Source of the DNA: Prevotella communis
GTDB taxonomy: Bacteria; Bacteroidota; Bacteroidia; Bacteroidales; Bacteroidaceae
Reading direction: 5' to 3'
NCBI RefSeq assembly: GCF_022024175.1
Contig: NZ_CP091794.1
Span: 3,348,001-3,412,000 of the forward strand
Length of the DNA stretch: 64,000 bases
Made by a program: the position numbers and the translations under genes. The number at the start of each line of letters is the position of its first letter. Positions within the stretch are counted from its first letter, which is position 1. This document shows, piece by piece, positions 9,816 to 17,651 of this stretch. Below the pieces are notes generated by a model. The model made no database searches, was not told the origin of the DNA, and was given only the letters and a program-made list of their open reading frames with translations.

Positions 9816-9847
9816 CCAGTGCCAGGTTGTGCACTATCTGGCACTGG
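9816..9847 (-). promoter_or_regulatory. Intercistronic hairpin between precursor and maturase
   Basis: A perfect 10-bp inverted repeat (CCAGTGCCAG / CTGGCACTGG) with a 12-nt loop sits 20 nt after the precursor stop and 16 nt before the maturase start. There is no T-tract on the minus-strand side, so it is more likely an mRNA-stabilising or attenuating stem that lets the short peptide be made in excess of the enzyme than a full terminator. Confidence 0.6.
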
Positions 9848-9867
9848 ATTAGATTGGTAACAGAATT

Positions 9868-9972
9868 TTAGTTTCTGTTAACGTCACAACTCTTGAAGCA
9901 ATACATTGCTCCCATACGAGTCGATTCGTTGGACTCTTTTTCAGCCCAGGTCAAAACAATTTTTTCCTCCAT
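9868..9972 (-). CDS. Candidate RiPP precursor peptide, 34 aa
   Basis: A short ORF (ATG at 9972, TAA at 9868) found by reading the gap between the M42 peptidase and the radical SAM gene. The peptide starts MEEKIVLTWAEKES and ends with two cysteines spaced as C25-FKS-C29 followed by DVNRN; it has one Trp (residue 9) and one Tyr next to the first Cys. There is no signal peptide and no Gly-Gly leader site. Position directly before a radical SAM/SPASM gene, small size and C-terminal Cys pair are the reasons to call it a precursor. I do not recognise the family. The upstream ribosome site is AT-rich, as usual in Bacteroidota, so the start is supported mainly by frame and context. Confidence 0.65.
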   Translation of the reverse strand: MEEKIVLTWAEKESNESTRMGAMYCFKSCDVNRN

Positions 9973-10016
9973 GGTGAAAAAAAATTAAGTAAAACATTTA
10001 GTTAACTATATCACAA

Positions 10017-11036
10017 TTAAAAATTGTGCAAAACGAATTGCCCCAAGAGTTGTGCCGTTTGACGAGCATCGTCAACGGAAACCATCTCGTAAGGGGTATG
10101 CATATAACGGCACGGAATTGAAACAAGTGCAGTCTTGATACCACCAGAACTGAGTTGCATGACGTTGGCATCAGTTCCCGTAGGTCTGGCTATGACCTCA
10201 TATTGGACAGGAATATCCTTCGCTAATGCCTTTAACTGGTGACACACCCAGGAGTTAATATTAGGTCCCATCGTTATAACTGGTCCGTTTCCTAAATTAA
10301 TACGACCTGTAACCTTTGTGTCAGCAGTAGGATAATCTGTTGCATGAGTAACATCAATAGCTATACCCACATCTGGGTGGATATAGTCTGCCGCCGTCTT
10401 GGCACCTCTAGCCCCAAGTTCTTCTTGACAAGAAGATACAAAATAAACGCTGCAATTCAAAAGCTGTTCAGCAAGCATCTTTGCAGTTTCCAACAGCGTC
10501 CACACACCTATACGGTCATCTGTGGACGGGCTCGCCAAAAAACCATTCTCATAGAATACCACATCCTTGGCATATGTAACAAAGTCACCTATCTGTACTC
10601 TCTTTTCTGCATTTTCTTTTGAGTTGGCAGCAATGTCAATCCATATATCGGAGACTTCCAGTTTTTTTTTCTCTTCTCCTCTTGTCAGATGGATTGCTTT
10701 TTTACCTATTATACCAGCTATTTTACCTTTCTCTGTATGGATATCAACCTTACGCCCAGGTAGCAGATCAGTATCAATACCACCTATTTCCTGAACATAA
10801 AGGAAGCCGTTTTCATCAATATTGCTAATCAAGAAACCGACCTCATCACAGTGGGCAGAAAGCATTATTTTAGGAGATCCCATTGGGCCCTCTCTAACAG
10901 CAATGATATTACCCATGTTGTCAGTCTCTACCCTGTCAACATATTTTTTAATATGCTCTTTAAAAATGTTCTGAAACTCCTCTTCATATCCAGAAGGAGC
11001 AGGAATTGTCAGTATATTTTTGAGAAACTCATCCAT
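10017..11036 (-). CDS. M42-family aminopeptidase/glutamyl aminopeptidase
   Basis: 339 residues, full length for the M42 (FrvX/YpdE, 'cellulase M') family of cytosolic dinuclear-metal aminopeptidases. Metal and catalytic motifs are visible: SAHCDEVGF, SPSTDDRIGVW, CQEELGARGA, AIDVTHATDYP and PCRYMHTPYEMV. These enzymes trim N-terminal residues from peptides, usually as dodecamers. It ends 44 bp before the ATG of the 34-residue peptide on the same strand; it could therefore process that peptide's leader, although M42 genes are also ordinary housekeeping genes. The start ATG at 11036 aligns with the family N-terminus (a short helix then TIPAPSGYE). Confidence 0.9.
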   Translation of the reverse strand: MDEFLKNILTIPAPSGYEEEFQNIFKEHIKKYVDRVETDNMGNIIAVREGPMGSPKIMLSAHCDEVGFLISNIDENGFLYVQEIGGIDTDLLPGRKVDIHTEKGKIAGIIGKKAIHLTRGEEKKKLEVSDIWIDIAANSKENAEKRVQIGDFVTYAKDVVFYENGFLASPSTDDRIGVWTLLETAKMLAEQLLNCSVYFVSSCQEELGARGAKTAADYIHPDVGIAIDVTHATDYPTADTKVTGRINLGNGPVITMGPNINSWVCHQLKALAKDIPVQYEVIARPTGTDANVMQLSSGGIKTALVSIPCRYMHTPYEMVSVDDARQTAQLLGQFVLHNF

Positions 11037-11173
11037 TTTATCTCACTTTGTTTTCCAATAATACATCGTAGTTCTACCTTACACGCGTCAACGACACGGT
11101 CTCTAAAGTGAAAGCACTCATGGTGCTCGTTCTCTTTTTTAGTTCGAGCAATCCCAACACCACACTCGGTTTA

Positions 11174-11479
11174 TCATCGGTTCATCTGAGCAGGAAGGAT
11201 TCTGTCAACGATGGCAAATGAACCATCAATATGATAGACATACACCCACTTGCGGTTATGTGACACCATACGACGGGCTTCAGGATGAATCCTTCGAAGC
11301 GTGGCTGAGGTACTGCGACCATAACACTCGGCATAAACCGTCAGCATTTTTATCTCGATACGCATATTGTTGGCATAGCGGATTGCGCCTTCCTCGGTCA
11401 TCATTGCCTTGAGGAACTTACGCAATTCAACCATGTCAGCACGCGCTGCAAGACTAATTCTGACTTTATAGGTCCGCAT
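11174..11479 (-). CDS. ParE/RelE-type toxin
   Basis: 101 residues with the RelE/ParE superfamily pattern: N-terminal YKVRISLAARADMVELRKFL, a middle region with RRIHPEARRMV and a C-terminal strand pair KWVYVYHIDGSFAIVDRILP. Members either cleave ribosome-bound mRNA (RelE) or poison gyrase (ParE); the sequence does not decide which. The ATG lies inside the end of the preceding small ORF (14-bp overlap), the standard coupling of antitoxin and toxin genes. Confidence 0.8.
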   Translation of the reverse strand: MRTYKVRISLAARADMVELRKFLKAMMTEEGAIRYANNMRIEIKMLTVYAECYGRSTSATLRRIHPEARRMVSHNRKWVYVYHIDGSFAIVDRILPAQMNR

Positions 11480-11612
11480 AGTCCTCGTGAACCTGAGAGA
11501 TTAGTTCGTCAAAATAGTCGTCGACAGACATTGTGCTGGCCATCACACGTTCGAGAGTGGAAACAGGCTTTGTTGTCTGATTTGTTGTTGATGTATTGTT
11601 GGCTGCTATCAT
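11466..11612 (-). CDS. Small putative antitoxin, 48 aa
   Basis: ATG at 11612, TAA at 11468-11466. It overlaps the toxin start by 14 bp on the same strand. The N-terminal ~18 residues are Asn/Thr rich and low complexity; the C-terminal half (STLERVMASTMSVDDYFDEL then LISQVHEDYADL) is acidic and helical, suited to wrapping a basic toxin. No DNA-binding domain is evident, unlike full-length ParD/RelB antitoxins. The call rests on position and overlap. Confidence 0.6.
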   Translation of the reverse strand: MIAANNTSTTNQTTKPVSTLERVMASTMSVDDYFDELISQVHEDYADL

Positions 11613-11632
11613 ATTCTTATTTATTATTTATG

Positions 11633-11640
11633 CAAAGTTA
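11633..11640 (-). promoter_or_regulatory. Bacteroidota -7 box for the toxin-antitoxin pair
   Basis: TAACTTTG on the minus strand, 20 nt before the antitoxin ATG, matching TAnnTTTG. No convincing -33 TTTG is seen at the usual spacing. Confidence 0.45.
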
Positions 11641-12054
11641 CACATTTTATTTCATTGGCAGACATTTCTGTCTGCATTTTAACACTTGATATATTTTGAA
11701 TCGCCCAGAAGGCGAGAAATCGTACAAAAATCTGAGTAAAAAAATACAAGGACCTAGAGATCCGAAAACACTCAAATTTGGGTTCTGTTTTACCTATATA
11801 GCTGAAATCGTGAATTGACTCGAGTGATTTCATGAATTCAGCTAGTTCAATCGATGATTTCACTCGAGTGACGATTTTGGGGGTATTAGGGCAGAGGAGA
11901 AAGACCCAGGGAGGAGGGGCTTCTTCACTGTATTTGATAATGATTTCTTTGAGATGTTCAAAGAGATTGTCTCTGAGTTGATCCCACATGTGCGTTTTAC
12001 ACACGACATAAAGGAGGACCGCCAAGACGTAGTACACGTGGACGGGTTCGCCCG

Positions 12055-12216
12055 TCAGTACTTTTTTAATACCGGATGGCTGATGTGTAGTTCTGCCATC
12101 ATTTCCTTTACATTACAACCGCTCTGCAAACGATAGTCATCGATTACACTGCCCAGATCCTTCAGTAGGGCGTGACAGCGGTCTTGACGAAATTTCGCCG
12201 AAAATGTAAATCTCAT
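12055..12216 (-). other. Short ORF of 53 aa with possible HTH-like end; uncertain
   Basis: ATG at 12216, TGA at 12055. The C-terminal part (NVKEMMAELHISHPVLKKY) could form a helix-turn-helix. A second minus-strand frame continues beyond it toward 11624 but runs through an intergenic palindrome repeat. This may be a small regulator or the 5' remnant of a decayed gene upstream of the HU-like gene. No family is recognised. Confidence 0.25.
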
Positions 12217-12320
12217 CAGTCTAATGTAGATTTTTAAAAATGATTTATGATAATTAATGTTAATATATTACCCATTTGGTTTCACGGTATACCGAGGAAC
12301 CTCCTGGACGTGAATTATAG

Positions 12321-12328
12321 TACCTTTG
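12321..12328 (+). promoter_or_regulatory. -7 box upstream of the HU-like gene
   Basis: TACCTTTG, followed by GCACCG, 73 bp before the HU-like ATG. It matches the Bacteroidota TAnnTTTG box; the -33 element is not clear. Confidence 0.5.
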
Positions 12329-12401
12329 CACCGTCAGCCGATGAGACACAATGTCGTGTTGAACGGAAATACTGAGTCCTCTACTGACAAGGGGCAAATA
12401 A

Positions 12402-12986
12402 ATGATTTCTACACAGTTTATTAAAATGTTTAACAAGCTCAAGAATGAGCAGATGGTACAGGCTCGCGTGGTAAACACCCAGACCGTGGGTTTCAACGAC
12501 TGGTGTAACCGTATGGCGAACGGCAGTACCGTGACTGCAGCCGACGTGGCGGCTGTGATGCAGCAGATCGAGGATAAGCTGCCTGAGATTGTGAGTCTGA
12601 ACGCGAAAGTAATCTGTTCGCCTAACGGATTGGTCTTCCGTCCAAAGGTGTCAGGTCGCATCTCGCAGAGTGAGCTGAAAGCAAAGCTCGTAGCTCGTAA
12701 AGCGGCGGAGTCGGATCCTGAGAAAGCTGCTCAGATCAATGTGGATCGTGAGCTGACCACCAGTGACCTCGCCATTTCTGATTGTATCGCCACCATCGAA
12801 GTGGATCTCCCCAAGAGCTGGAACGACATCTTCAAGAAACGCGTAGAACTGAAACGTGTCAAGAAAGCGCTCACGGAGACCGTGGAGGAGACTGACCCTC
12901 AGAACAACACGGAGCCTACAAACAACACCGGTGAGAACACGGAGCCAACGAATGGCGGTGAGAGCGGAGGTCCCGTTAATCCCTGA
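12402..12986 (+). CDS. HU-related DNA-binding protein with Asn/Thr/Pro tail
   Basis: 194 residues. The first ~130 match the HU-related (histone-like) family that in Bacteroidales sits beside a T7-lysozyme-type amidase: QMVQARVVNTQTVGFNDWC, a helix with TVTAADVAAVMQQIEDKL, then a beta-rich arm region. Residues ~150-194 are a low-complexity tail rich in Glu, Thr, Asn and Pro (NNTEPTNNTGENTEPTNG). Expected role is DNA binding or bending; the exact target is unknown. It is followed by the smalltalk peptide and the amidase on the same strand, and the tail runs directly into a period-7 repeat tract at 12987. Confidence 0.82.
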   Translation: MISTQFIKMFNKLKNEQMVQARVVNTQTVGFNDWCNRMANGSTVTAADVAAVMQQIEDKLPEIVSLNAKVICSPNGLVFRPKVSGRISQSELKAKLVARKAAESDPEKAAQINVDRELTTSDLAISDCIATIEVDLPKSWNDIFKKRVELKRVKKALTETVEETDPQNNTEPTNNTGENTEPTNGGESGGPVNP

Positions 12987-13135
12987 TGATGGAAGAGGGA
13001 AGATGGAAGATGTAAGAGGTCTGAAGGCTGAGGGCTGAGGGAGGGCGGCTGATGTCTGAAGGCTGATGTCTGATGTATGAGGGCTGAAGGGCCGTAAACA
13101 ATTGACAATTGATAATTGACAATTGATAATTATCA
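12987..13135. repeat. Period-7 tandem repeat tract
   Basis: Degenerate heptamers: GGAAGAT-like units, then GGCTGAA/GGCTGAT/GTCTGAT/GTATGAG units, then TCAATTR-type units (ACAATTG/ATAATTG). It fills the gap between the HU-like gene and smalltalk. Confidence 0.75.
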
Positions 13136-13183
13136 GAGGGAGGGTGGCGGGAAATTTTATATTATCAACTAAATTTATATTGT

Positions 13184-13291
13184 ATGAAGACAGGTAACAA
13201 GAAATTATTGAAGTTCGGTATTCAAACACTTATCAATATCTTAACGGCCATCGTGGCGGCGCTGGGGGCTAGCTCATGCGTGGTACATTAA
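13184..13291 (+). CDS. 'Smalltalk' small protein, 35 aa
   Basis: ATG at 13184, TAA at 13289-13291. The peptide is KTGNKKLLKFGIQTLINILT then AIVAALGASSCVVH: a basic N-terminus, one hydrophobic helix and a Ser-Ser-Cys end. This matches the small-protein family named smalltalk, which lies between HU-like and amidase genes in Bacteroidales. It is too short for most gene callers. Probably membrane associated; function unknown. Confidence 0.8.
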   Translation: MKTGNKKLLKFGIQTLINILTAIVAALGASSCVVH

Positions 13292-13735
13292 ACATGAAAG
13301 ATGAAACATTAAATTTCAGTTCTTTTTTCGAACATCGAAAGGCACGAAAGAAACGAATGGGCTCACACGGAGATTTTTTCGAACACGGATTTCACGGATG
13401 AAACGGATAGGCTCGCGCTAAAGCGTGAGGAGGTCGCCTAGAGGCGAGTAACCGAGTTCTACTCGCTTCGCTCGTCGAAGAAATCGATCAAAAATCTGAT
13501 TCAAAATCTTAGGGACCTAAAGGTCCAGAAATCTAAGTCACACAGATAGCACAGATGACACAGATAGGAGAATCGCAGGCGATTCTTGATGCGGCAACAC
13601 TAGTGCTTTTATTGCGAACACAAATCTCACGAATTGCACGAATAGGCTCGCGCTACTATAGATTCGTATATTTAGTGACTTTCGATGTTAAACATTAAAG
13701 ATGAAACATGAAACATTAAATTTCAGAAAACGCTT
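13292..13735. repeat. Intergenic repeat cluster without a gene
   Basis: 444 bp between smalltalk and the amidase with no credible ORF. It holds heptamer-like ATTAAAC/ATGAAAC units at both ends (about 13285-13315 and 13685-13725), and palindromes with arms around AA or AG: CTCGCGCT-AA-AGCGTGAG (13412-13429), TCGCCT-AG-AGGCGA (13433-13446), GGACCT-AA-AGGTCC (13513-13526), and GAATCGC/GCGATTC near 13571-13586. Confidence 0.7.
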
Positions 13736-14155
13736 ATGAGAAGCATTAAGCTGATTGTGGTACATTGCTCCGCTGTCCGTCCGGGACAGCAGAGCTCCGC
13801 AGAGGATATTGACAACTGGCATAAGGATAAGGGATGGAAGGGCATCGGGTATCACTATGTGGTGCGTCGGGATGGGACAGTGGAGCTCGGGAGGCCTCTC
13901 GAGGAGGTTGGCGCTCACTGTTATCCTCATAACCGCTACAGCATCGGGATTTGCTATGAGGGTGGACTGGATGAAGCGGGGAAAGCCGCAGATACCAGGA
14001 CGCCGGAGCAGAAGCGGGTGCTGAGAGAACTCCTAGAGGAGTTGCATCAGCGGTTCCCGGAGGCGGTCATCGTAGGACACCGGGACCTCACGCACAACAA
14101 GAGGTGTCCGTGTTTTGATGCGGTGAGGGAATACCGGGACTTGCAACCGAAGTGA
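13736..14155 (+). CDS. N-acetylmuramoyl-L-alanine amidase (Amidase_2, T7 lysozyme type)
   Basis: 139 residues of the amidase_2/PGRP fold: IVVHCSAVRPG (first Zn His), a central GYHYVVRRDGTVELGRP, YSIGICYEGG, and VGHRDLTHNKRCPCFD with the second His and Cys zinc ligands. It would cleave the amide between MurNAc and L-Ala of peptidoglycan. There is no signal peptide. Third gene of the HU-like/smalltalk/amidase trio that recurs in Bacteroidales, often in mobile or prophage-like settings. It ends 4 bp from the convergent fcl stop. Confidence 0.9.
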   Translation: MRSIKLIVVHCSAVRPGQQSSAEDIDNWHKDKGWKGIGYHYVVRRDGTVELGRPLEEVGAHCYPHNRYSIGICYEGGLDEAGKAADTRTPEQKRVLRELLEELHQRFPEAVIVGHRDLTHNKRCPCFDAVREYRDLQPK

Positions 14156-14159
14156 CAGG

Positions 14160-15104
14160 CTAGCGTTCTGCACGCATCGGGTTGTGCAGGAAGTCCTCGT
14201 AGGCCAGGCGGATACCGTCTTCAAGTTCAGTCTTGTAGGTCCAGCCCAACTTAGTGGCTTTGCTCACATCGAGGAGTTTGCGTGGGGTGCCATTCGGACG
14301 AGTGGTATCCCACTCTATTTTTCCCTTATAGCCTATCACCTTGGCAACCAGCTCTGTGAGGGCCTTAATAGTGAGCTCCTTACCGGTACCTGCATTCACC
14401 GTTTCGTTGCCTGAGTAGTTGTTCATCAGGAACACACAGAGGTTGGCAAGGTCGTCCACATAGAGGAACTCACGGAGTGGTGAGCCATCTCCCCAGCAGG
14501 TGACGCTCTTCAGACCGGCCTCCTTGGCTTCATGGAAGCGACGGATAAGAGCAGGGAGCACGTGGCTGTGCTCAGGATGGTAGTTGTCGTTGGGACCGTA
14601 GAGGTTGGTGGGCATCACGGAGATGTAGTCGGTGCCGTACTGGCGGTTGAGGAACTCGCAGTACTTGAGGCCACTAATCTTGGCCAGGGCATAGGCTTCG
14701 TTGGTCTTCTCCAGCTCACTGGTGAGCAGGCAGCTCTCGGGCATGGGCTGAGGAGCCATGCGGGGGTAGATACAAGAACTACCAAGGAACTCGAGCTTCT
14801 TACAACCGTTCTTCCATGCAGCATGGATGACATTCATCTCGAGGATCATGTTGTCGTACATAAAGTCGGCCAGTGCGCTCTGGTTGGCGACAATGCCGCC
14901 TACCTTGGCGGCTGCAAGGAACACGTACTCGGGCTTCTCCTGAGCAAAGAAGGCCTCTACGGCATCTTGGCGGGTGAGGTCTAGCTCCTTGTGGGTTCTC
15001 AACACCAGATTATTATATCCTTGTCTTTGCAGTTCACGGACAATGGCGCTACCTACCATACCTCTATGTCCTGCGACATATATCTTTGAATCAAGATTCA
15101 TCAT
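14160..15104 (-). CDS. fcl: GDP-L-fucose synthase
   Basis: Extended SDR enzyme converting GDP-4-keto-6-deoxymannose to GDP-L-fucose. NAD(P)-binding motif [12 protein letters not shown], catalytic GSSCIYP (Ser) and YALAK (Tyr-x-x-x-Lys), substrate region [16 protein letters not shown]. The ATG at 15104 (or 15101) places the Rossmann motif at the expected position; an upstream in-frame ATG at 15170 would add a non-homologous 22 residues and run into the structured repeat. Works with gmd at 15989; product is used in capsule, O-antigen or glycoprotein fucosylation. About 312 residues, normal length. Confidence 0.92.
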   Translation of the reverse strand: MMNLDSKIYVAGHRGMVGSAIVRELQRQGYNNLVLRTHKELDLTRQDAVEAFFAQEKPEYVFLAAAKVGGIVANQSALADFMYDNMILEMNVIHAAWKNGCKKLEFLGSSCIYPRMAPQPMPESCLLTSELEKTNEAYALAKISGLKYCEFLNRQYGTDYISVMPTNLYGPNDNYHPEHSHVLPALIRRFHEAKEAGLKSVTCWGDGSPLREFLYVDDLANLCVFLMNNYSGNETVNAGTGKELTIKALTELVAKVIGYKGKIEWDTTRPNGTPRKLLDVSKATKLGWTYKTELEDGIRLAYEDFLHNPMRAER

Positions 15105-15151
15105 ATTTTTATTTTTAACATCGAAAAACTCTAAAAACACTAAATTTTGAA

Positions 15152-15270
15152 TGTAGACGACAATCATCATTATGATTGCTTTGTTGCAAACAAAGGTTGC
15201 TGTTGTTTTGAATCACTTCTGAAAGCGAACTTTCAAGATGCTTCCAAATAACATCAACTTATCATCTACA
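15152..15270 (-). repeat. Structured repeat element, copy 1
   Basis: Copy 1 of three related ~120-bp elements. Outer arms TGTAGA/TCTACA enclose hairpins CAATCAT-CATT-ATGATTG (15161-15178) and CTTTGTT-GCA-AACAAAG (15179-15195), then a long arm tipped by TGAAAG-CGAA-CTTTCA (15220-15235). It lies between a GxxExxY stop (37 bp away) and fcl (47 bp upstream of its ATG). Could be a structured leader/3' RNA or a palindromic mobile repeat. Confidence 0.65.
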
Positions 15271-15307
15271 TTCTTTTTCGAATATTCCGCGTATTTAGAT
15301 GTTTAAA

Positions 15308-15700
15308 TTAATACCGAACTATTCGTTCGGGTTTTACCTTTGTGTCATTGAAGTTCACCAAGAGACCAAGCTTATATCCTGTAATAGCGAGGTAGTTAAT
15401 GACTTGAGCTGTATGAATAGGAAGAAGTTCTTCTACCGCTTTTAGTTCTACAACTATTTTGTCGAAACATACAAAGTCAGCTATGTACTTCTGTTCGAGC
15501 TCCTCGCCTTTATATATAATGGTGAAGCTCTTTTCACGCTCAAACGGAATACCCTGATGTTTTAGTTCCTTTTCGAGAGCTTCTTGGTAAACCTTTTCAA
15601 GAAGTCCTGGGCCTAATTCTTTGTGAACCTCGTAAATGGCACCTGTTATCTTGTAAGACTCCTTAGGGTATAACAGCGACATTTCTTTTTCATTTAACAT
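15308..15700 (-). CDS. GxxExxY protein (PD-(D/E)XK-like)
   Basis: 130 residues with the defining GPGLLEKVYQEAL (GxxExxY) motif and the nuclease-like core YIADFVCFDKIVVELKAVEE (acidic residues and Glu-Leu-Lys). The family is widespread in Bacteroidota, often near polysaccharide genes; no biochemical function is established that I know of, though the fold suggests a PD-(D/E)XK nuclease relative. The start codon lies in the 140-bp tandem duplication at 15691-15963. A second (19082) and third (23075) member occur in this window. Confidence 0.82.
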   Translation of the reverse strand: MLNEKEMSLLYPKESYKITGAIYEVHKELGPGLLEKVYQEALEKELKHQGIPFEREKSFTIIYKGEELEQKYIADFVCFDKIVVELKAVEELLPIHTAQVINYLAITGYKLGLLVNFNDTKVKPERIVRY

Positions 15701-15963
15701 CGAAAAACACTAAAGACTCTAATCTTTTCGTTTCTTTCATATCTTTAGATATTCTCCATTTTGCATTAAAGATCTCGAAGAGTTTTAATATTTCGTCTTT
15801 TTCGTGTCTTTAGATGTTATATTACTTTTGCATTTAACATCGAAAAACACTAAAGACTCTAATCTTTTCGTTTCTTTCATATCTTTAGATATTCTCCATT
15901 TTGCATTGAAGATCTCGAAGAGTTTTAATATTTCGTCTTTTTCGTGTCTTTAGATGTTATATT
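15691..15963. repeat. 140-bp tandem duplication
   Basis: Bases 15691-15830 are repeated almost perfectly at 15831-15963; the only difference I noticed is CATTAAAG versus CATTGAAG. Each copy begins with CATTTAACATCGAAAAACAC and ends near TAGATGTTATATTA. The first copy contains the GxxExxY start codon, so the gene's leader is doubled. Near-identity suggests a recent event. Confidence 0.85.
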
Positions 15964-15988
15964 AAATAATTCCGTTTTAGATGCTCTA

Positions 15989-17116
15989 TTATTTTACGAT
16001 GCCCTTTTCGAGGTACTCAGCGAGGTTGGTGCGGACCTTGGCAGCTGCTCCTTCAGCAGCAACCTTGGCAATATCATGTTCAACCATAATCTTCACCAAC
16101 TCCTCGAAGCTGGTCTTGTTTGGGTTCCAGCCCAACTTAGCTTTTGCCTTAGTTGGATCGCCCCAAAGGTTAACGACGTCGGTGGGACGATAGAAGTCAG
16201 GGGAAACCCTTACGACTACGTCGCCGGGTTTGAGGGCTGATGGCTGATGGCTGATGGCTGAGTTGATGGTTTTTACTACGCCAACTTCGTCAAGACCTTT
16301 TCCCTTGAATTCGAGTTCAATACCTGCATGTTTGAAAGCAAGTTCCGTGAATTCACGAACAGAGTGCTGAACACCTGTAGCAATCACGAAGTCCTCTGGT
16401 TTATCCTGCTGAAGAATGAGCCACATACACTCCACATAGTCCTTGGCATAGCCCCAATCGCGCAATGAATCCATGTTACCAAGATAGAGACAATCCTGTA
16501 CTCCCTGAGAGATACGTGCTGCTGCAAGGGTAATCTTACGGGTGACAAAAGTCTCACCACGACGCTCAGACTCATGGTTAAACAAGATACCTGAGCAGCA
16601 GTACATGTTGTATGCCTCACGATATTCTTTCACGATCCAGAAGCCATACTGTTTTGCAACAGCGTATGGACTATAAGGATGGAACGGCGTGTTCTCGTTC
16701 TGGGGAACTTCCTCTACCTTACCATAAAGCTCTGAGGTAGATGCTTGATAGATACGGCAGGTATCAGTCATACCCAGCTGGCGGACGGCCTCGAGGATGC
16801 GGAGGACGCCAACGGCATCGACATCAGCGGTGAACTCGGGGGAGTCGAAGCTGACCTGCACATGGCTCTGTGCTGCCAGATTGTATATCTCATCAGGGCG
16901 TACCTTACCAATCACGCCCAGCACACTCATAGAGTCGCCCAAATCTGCATAGTGCAGGTGAAAATGAGGCGTACCCTCCAAGTGAGCGATACGCTCACGG
17001 AAGTCCACGCTACTGCGGCGGATAGTGCCGTGCACATCATATCCCTTCTCTAATAAAAACTCGGCCAAGTAACTACCATCCTGACCAGTAATACCAGTAA
17101 TTAATGCTGTTTTCAT
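15989..17116 (-). CDS. gmd: GDP-mannose 4,6-dehydratase
   Basis: 375-residue SDR enzyme turning GDP-D-mannose into GDP-4-keto-6-deoxymannose, the step before Fcl. Motifs: [45 protein letters not shown] (catalytic Thr/Ser-Glu) and [11 protein letters not shown] (Tyr-x-x-x-Lys). Two oddities: a (GGCTGAT)n heptamer tract at 16235-16262 encodes an inserted [15 protein letters not shown] stretch near residues 282-296, and the last 19 residues ([18 protein letters not shown]) also end the unrelated protein at 18311. The insertion is in frame, and the catalytic core precedes it, so the enzyme may be active. Confidence 0.93.
   Translation of the reverse strand: MKTALITGITGQDGSYLAEFLLEKGYDVHGTIRRSSVDFRERIAHLEGTPHFHLHYADLGDSMSVLGVIGKVRPDEIYNLAAQSHVQVSFDSPEFTADVDAVGVLRILEAVRQLGMTDTCRIYQASTSELYGKVEEVPQNENTPFHPYSPYAVAKQYGFWIVKEYREAYNMYCCSGILFNHESERRGETFVTRKITLAAARISQGVQDCLYLGNMDSLRDWGYAKDYVECMWLILQQDKPEDFVIATGVQHSVREFTELAFKHAGIELEFKGKGLDEVGVVKTINSAISHQPSALKPGDVVVRVSPDFYRPTDVVNLWGDPTKAKAKLGWNPNKTSFEELVKIMVEHDIAKVAAEGAAAKVRTNLAEYLEKGIVK
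16235..16262. repeat. Heptamer tract GGCTGAT x4 inside gmd
   Basis: Four units, the last ending in GAG, within the gmd reading frame. Same heptamer (opposite strand) as the tract inside the GH51 gene at 26043. A one-unit change would shift the reading frame. Confidence 0.85.
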
Positions 17117-17150
17117 ACTTTTGAAACCAAAACCATAACGAAAACCAAAA

Positions 17151-17513
17151 CTATTGACGCAATGAACGGATTAATCCCGCAAGTTGCTTTTCGATGTTGA
17201 TGATTCCGTTATGCAACTCTTTATATTTTTCGTTATCTATATATCCTATTTTGTTTGCAATCAGCAGCTGTGTTTCAACTTCGTAAGCACTGCCTAAAGC
17301 TGTATCAAGATAGTGAGCAAACTCGACATTTGAAGGCTTTGCAGAACCTTCGGCAATGTTGCTGCCAATACTTACTGCTGCCCGCTGAAGTTGATCACAT
17401 AGCCCTTTCTTCTCGAACCAAGGCATTTTATCTGTCTGCTGGTAGATCTTCGTACTATACTCCACCGCATCCTGCCATACCTTGTAGTTCCTAAAATTGC
17501 GGGCTTTATCCAT
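17151..17513 (-). CDS. Four-helix-bundle protein (23S IVS/S23 type)
   Basis: 120 residues with the hallmark [17 protein letters not shown], then [20 protein letters not shown] and a helical C-terminus ending LAGLIRSL. This is the family first found in 23S rRNA intervening sequences; free-standing copies are common in Bacteroidota and form pentamers of four-helix bundles. Function is unknown. It lies 34 bp upstream of gmd on the same strand. Confidence 0.88.
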   Translation of the reverse strand: MDKARNFRNYKVWQDAVEYSTKIYQQTDKMPWFEKKGLCDQLQRAAVSIGSNIAEGSAKPSNVEFAHYLDTALGSAYEVETQLLIANKIGYIDNEKYKELHNGIINIEKQLAGLIRSLRQ

Positions 17514-17651
17514 TCTTCGTTTTCGTTTATCAGGCGCTTGGTCTCTGCTCTTGCATTATTTTCTCAGGTTGAGGGAAGAAATTATTCCCGCAGGGTTACC
17601 GGGTTGTGGGCATGTCGCCAGACCAGCCGTGGATTTAATAGATTAGCCCTT

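Noticed and set aside
11037..11173. Possible tRNA or leader RNA between toxin and M42 genes
   Set aside because: No cloverleaf or CCA-type end could be formed; only a 15-codon frame is present.
11624..12037. 137-codon minus-strand frame
   Set aside because: Its second half is the translation of an intergenic palindrome repeat (GGACCTAGAGATCC region); no family features.
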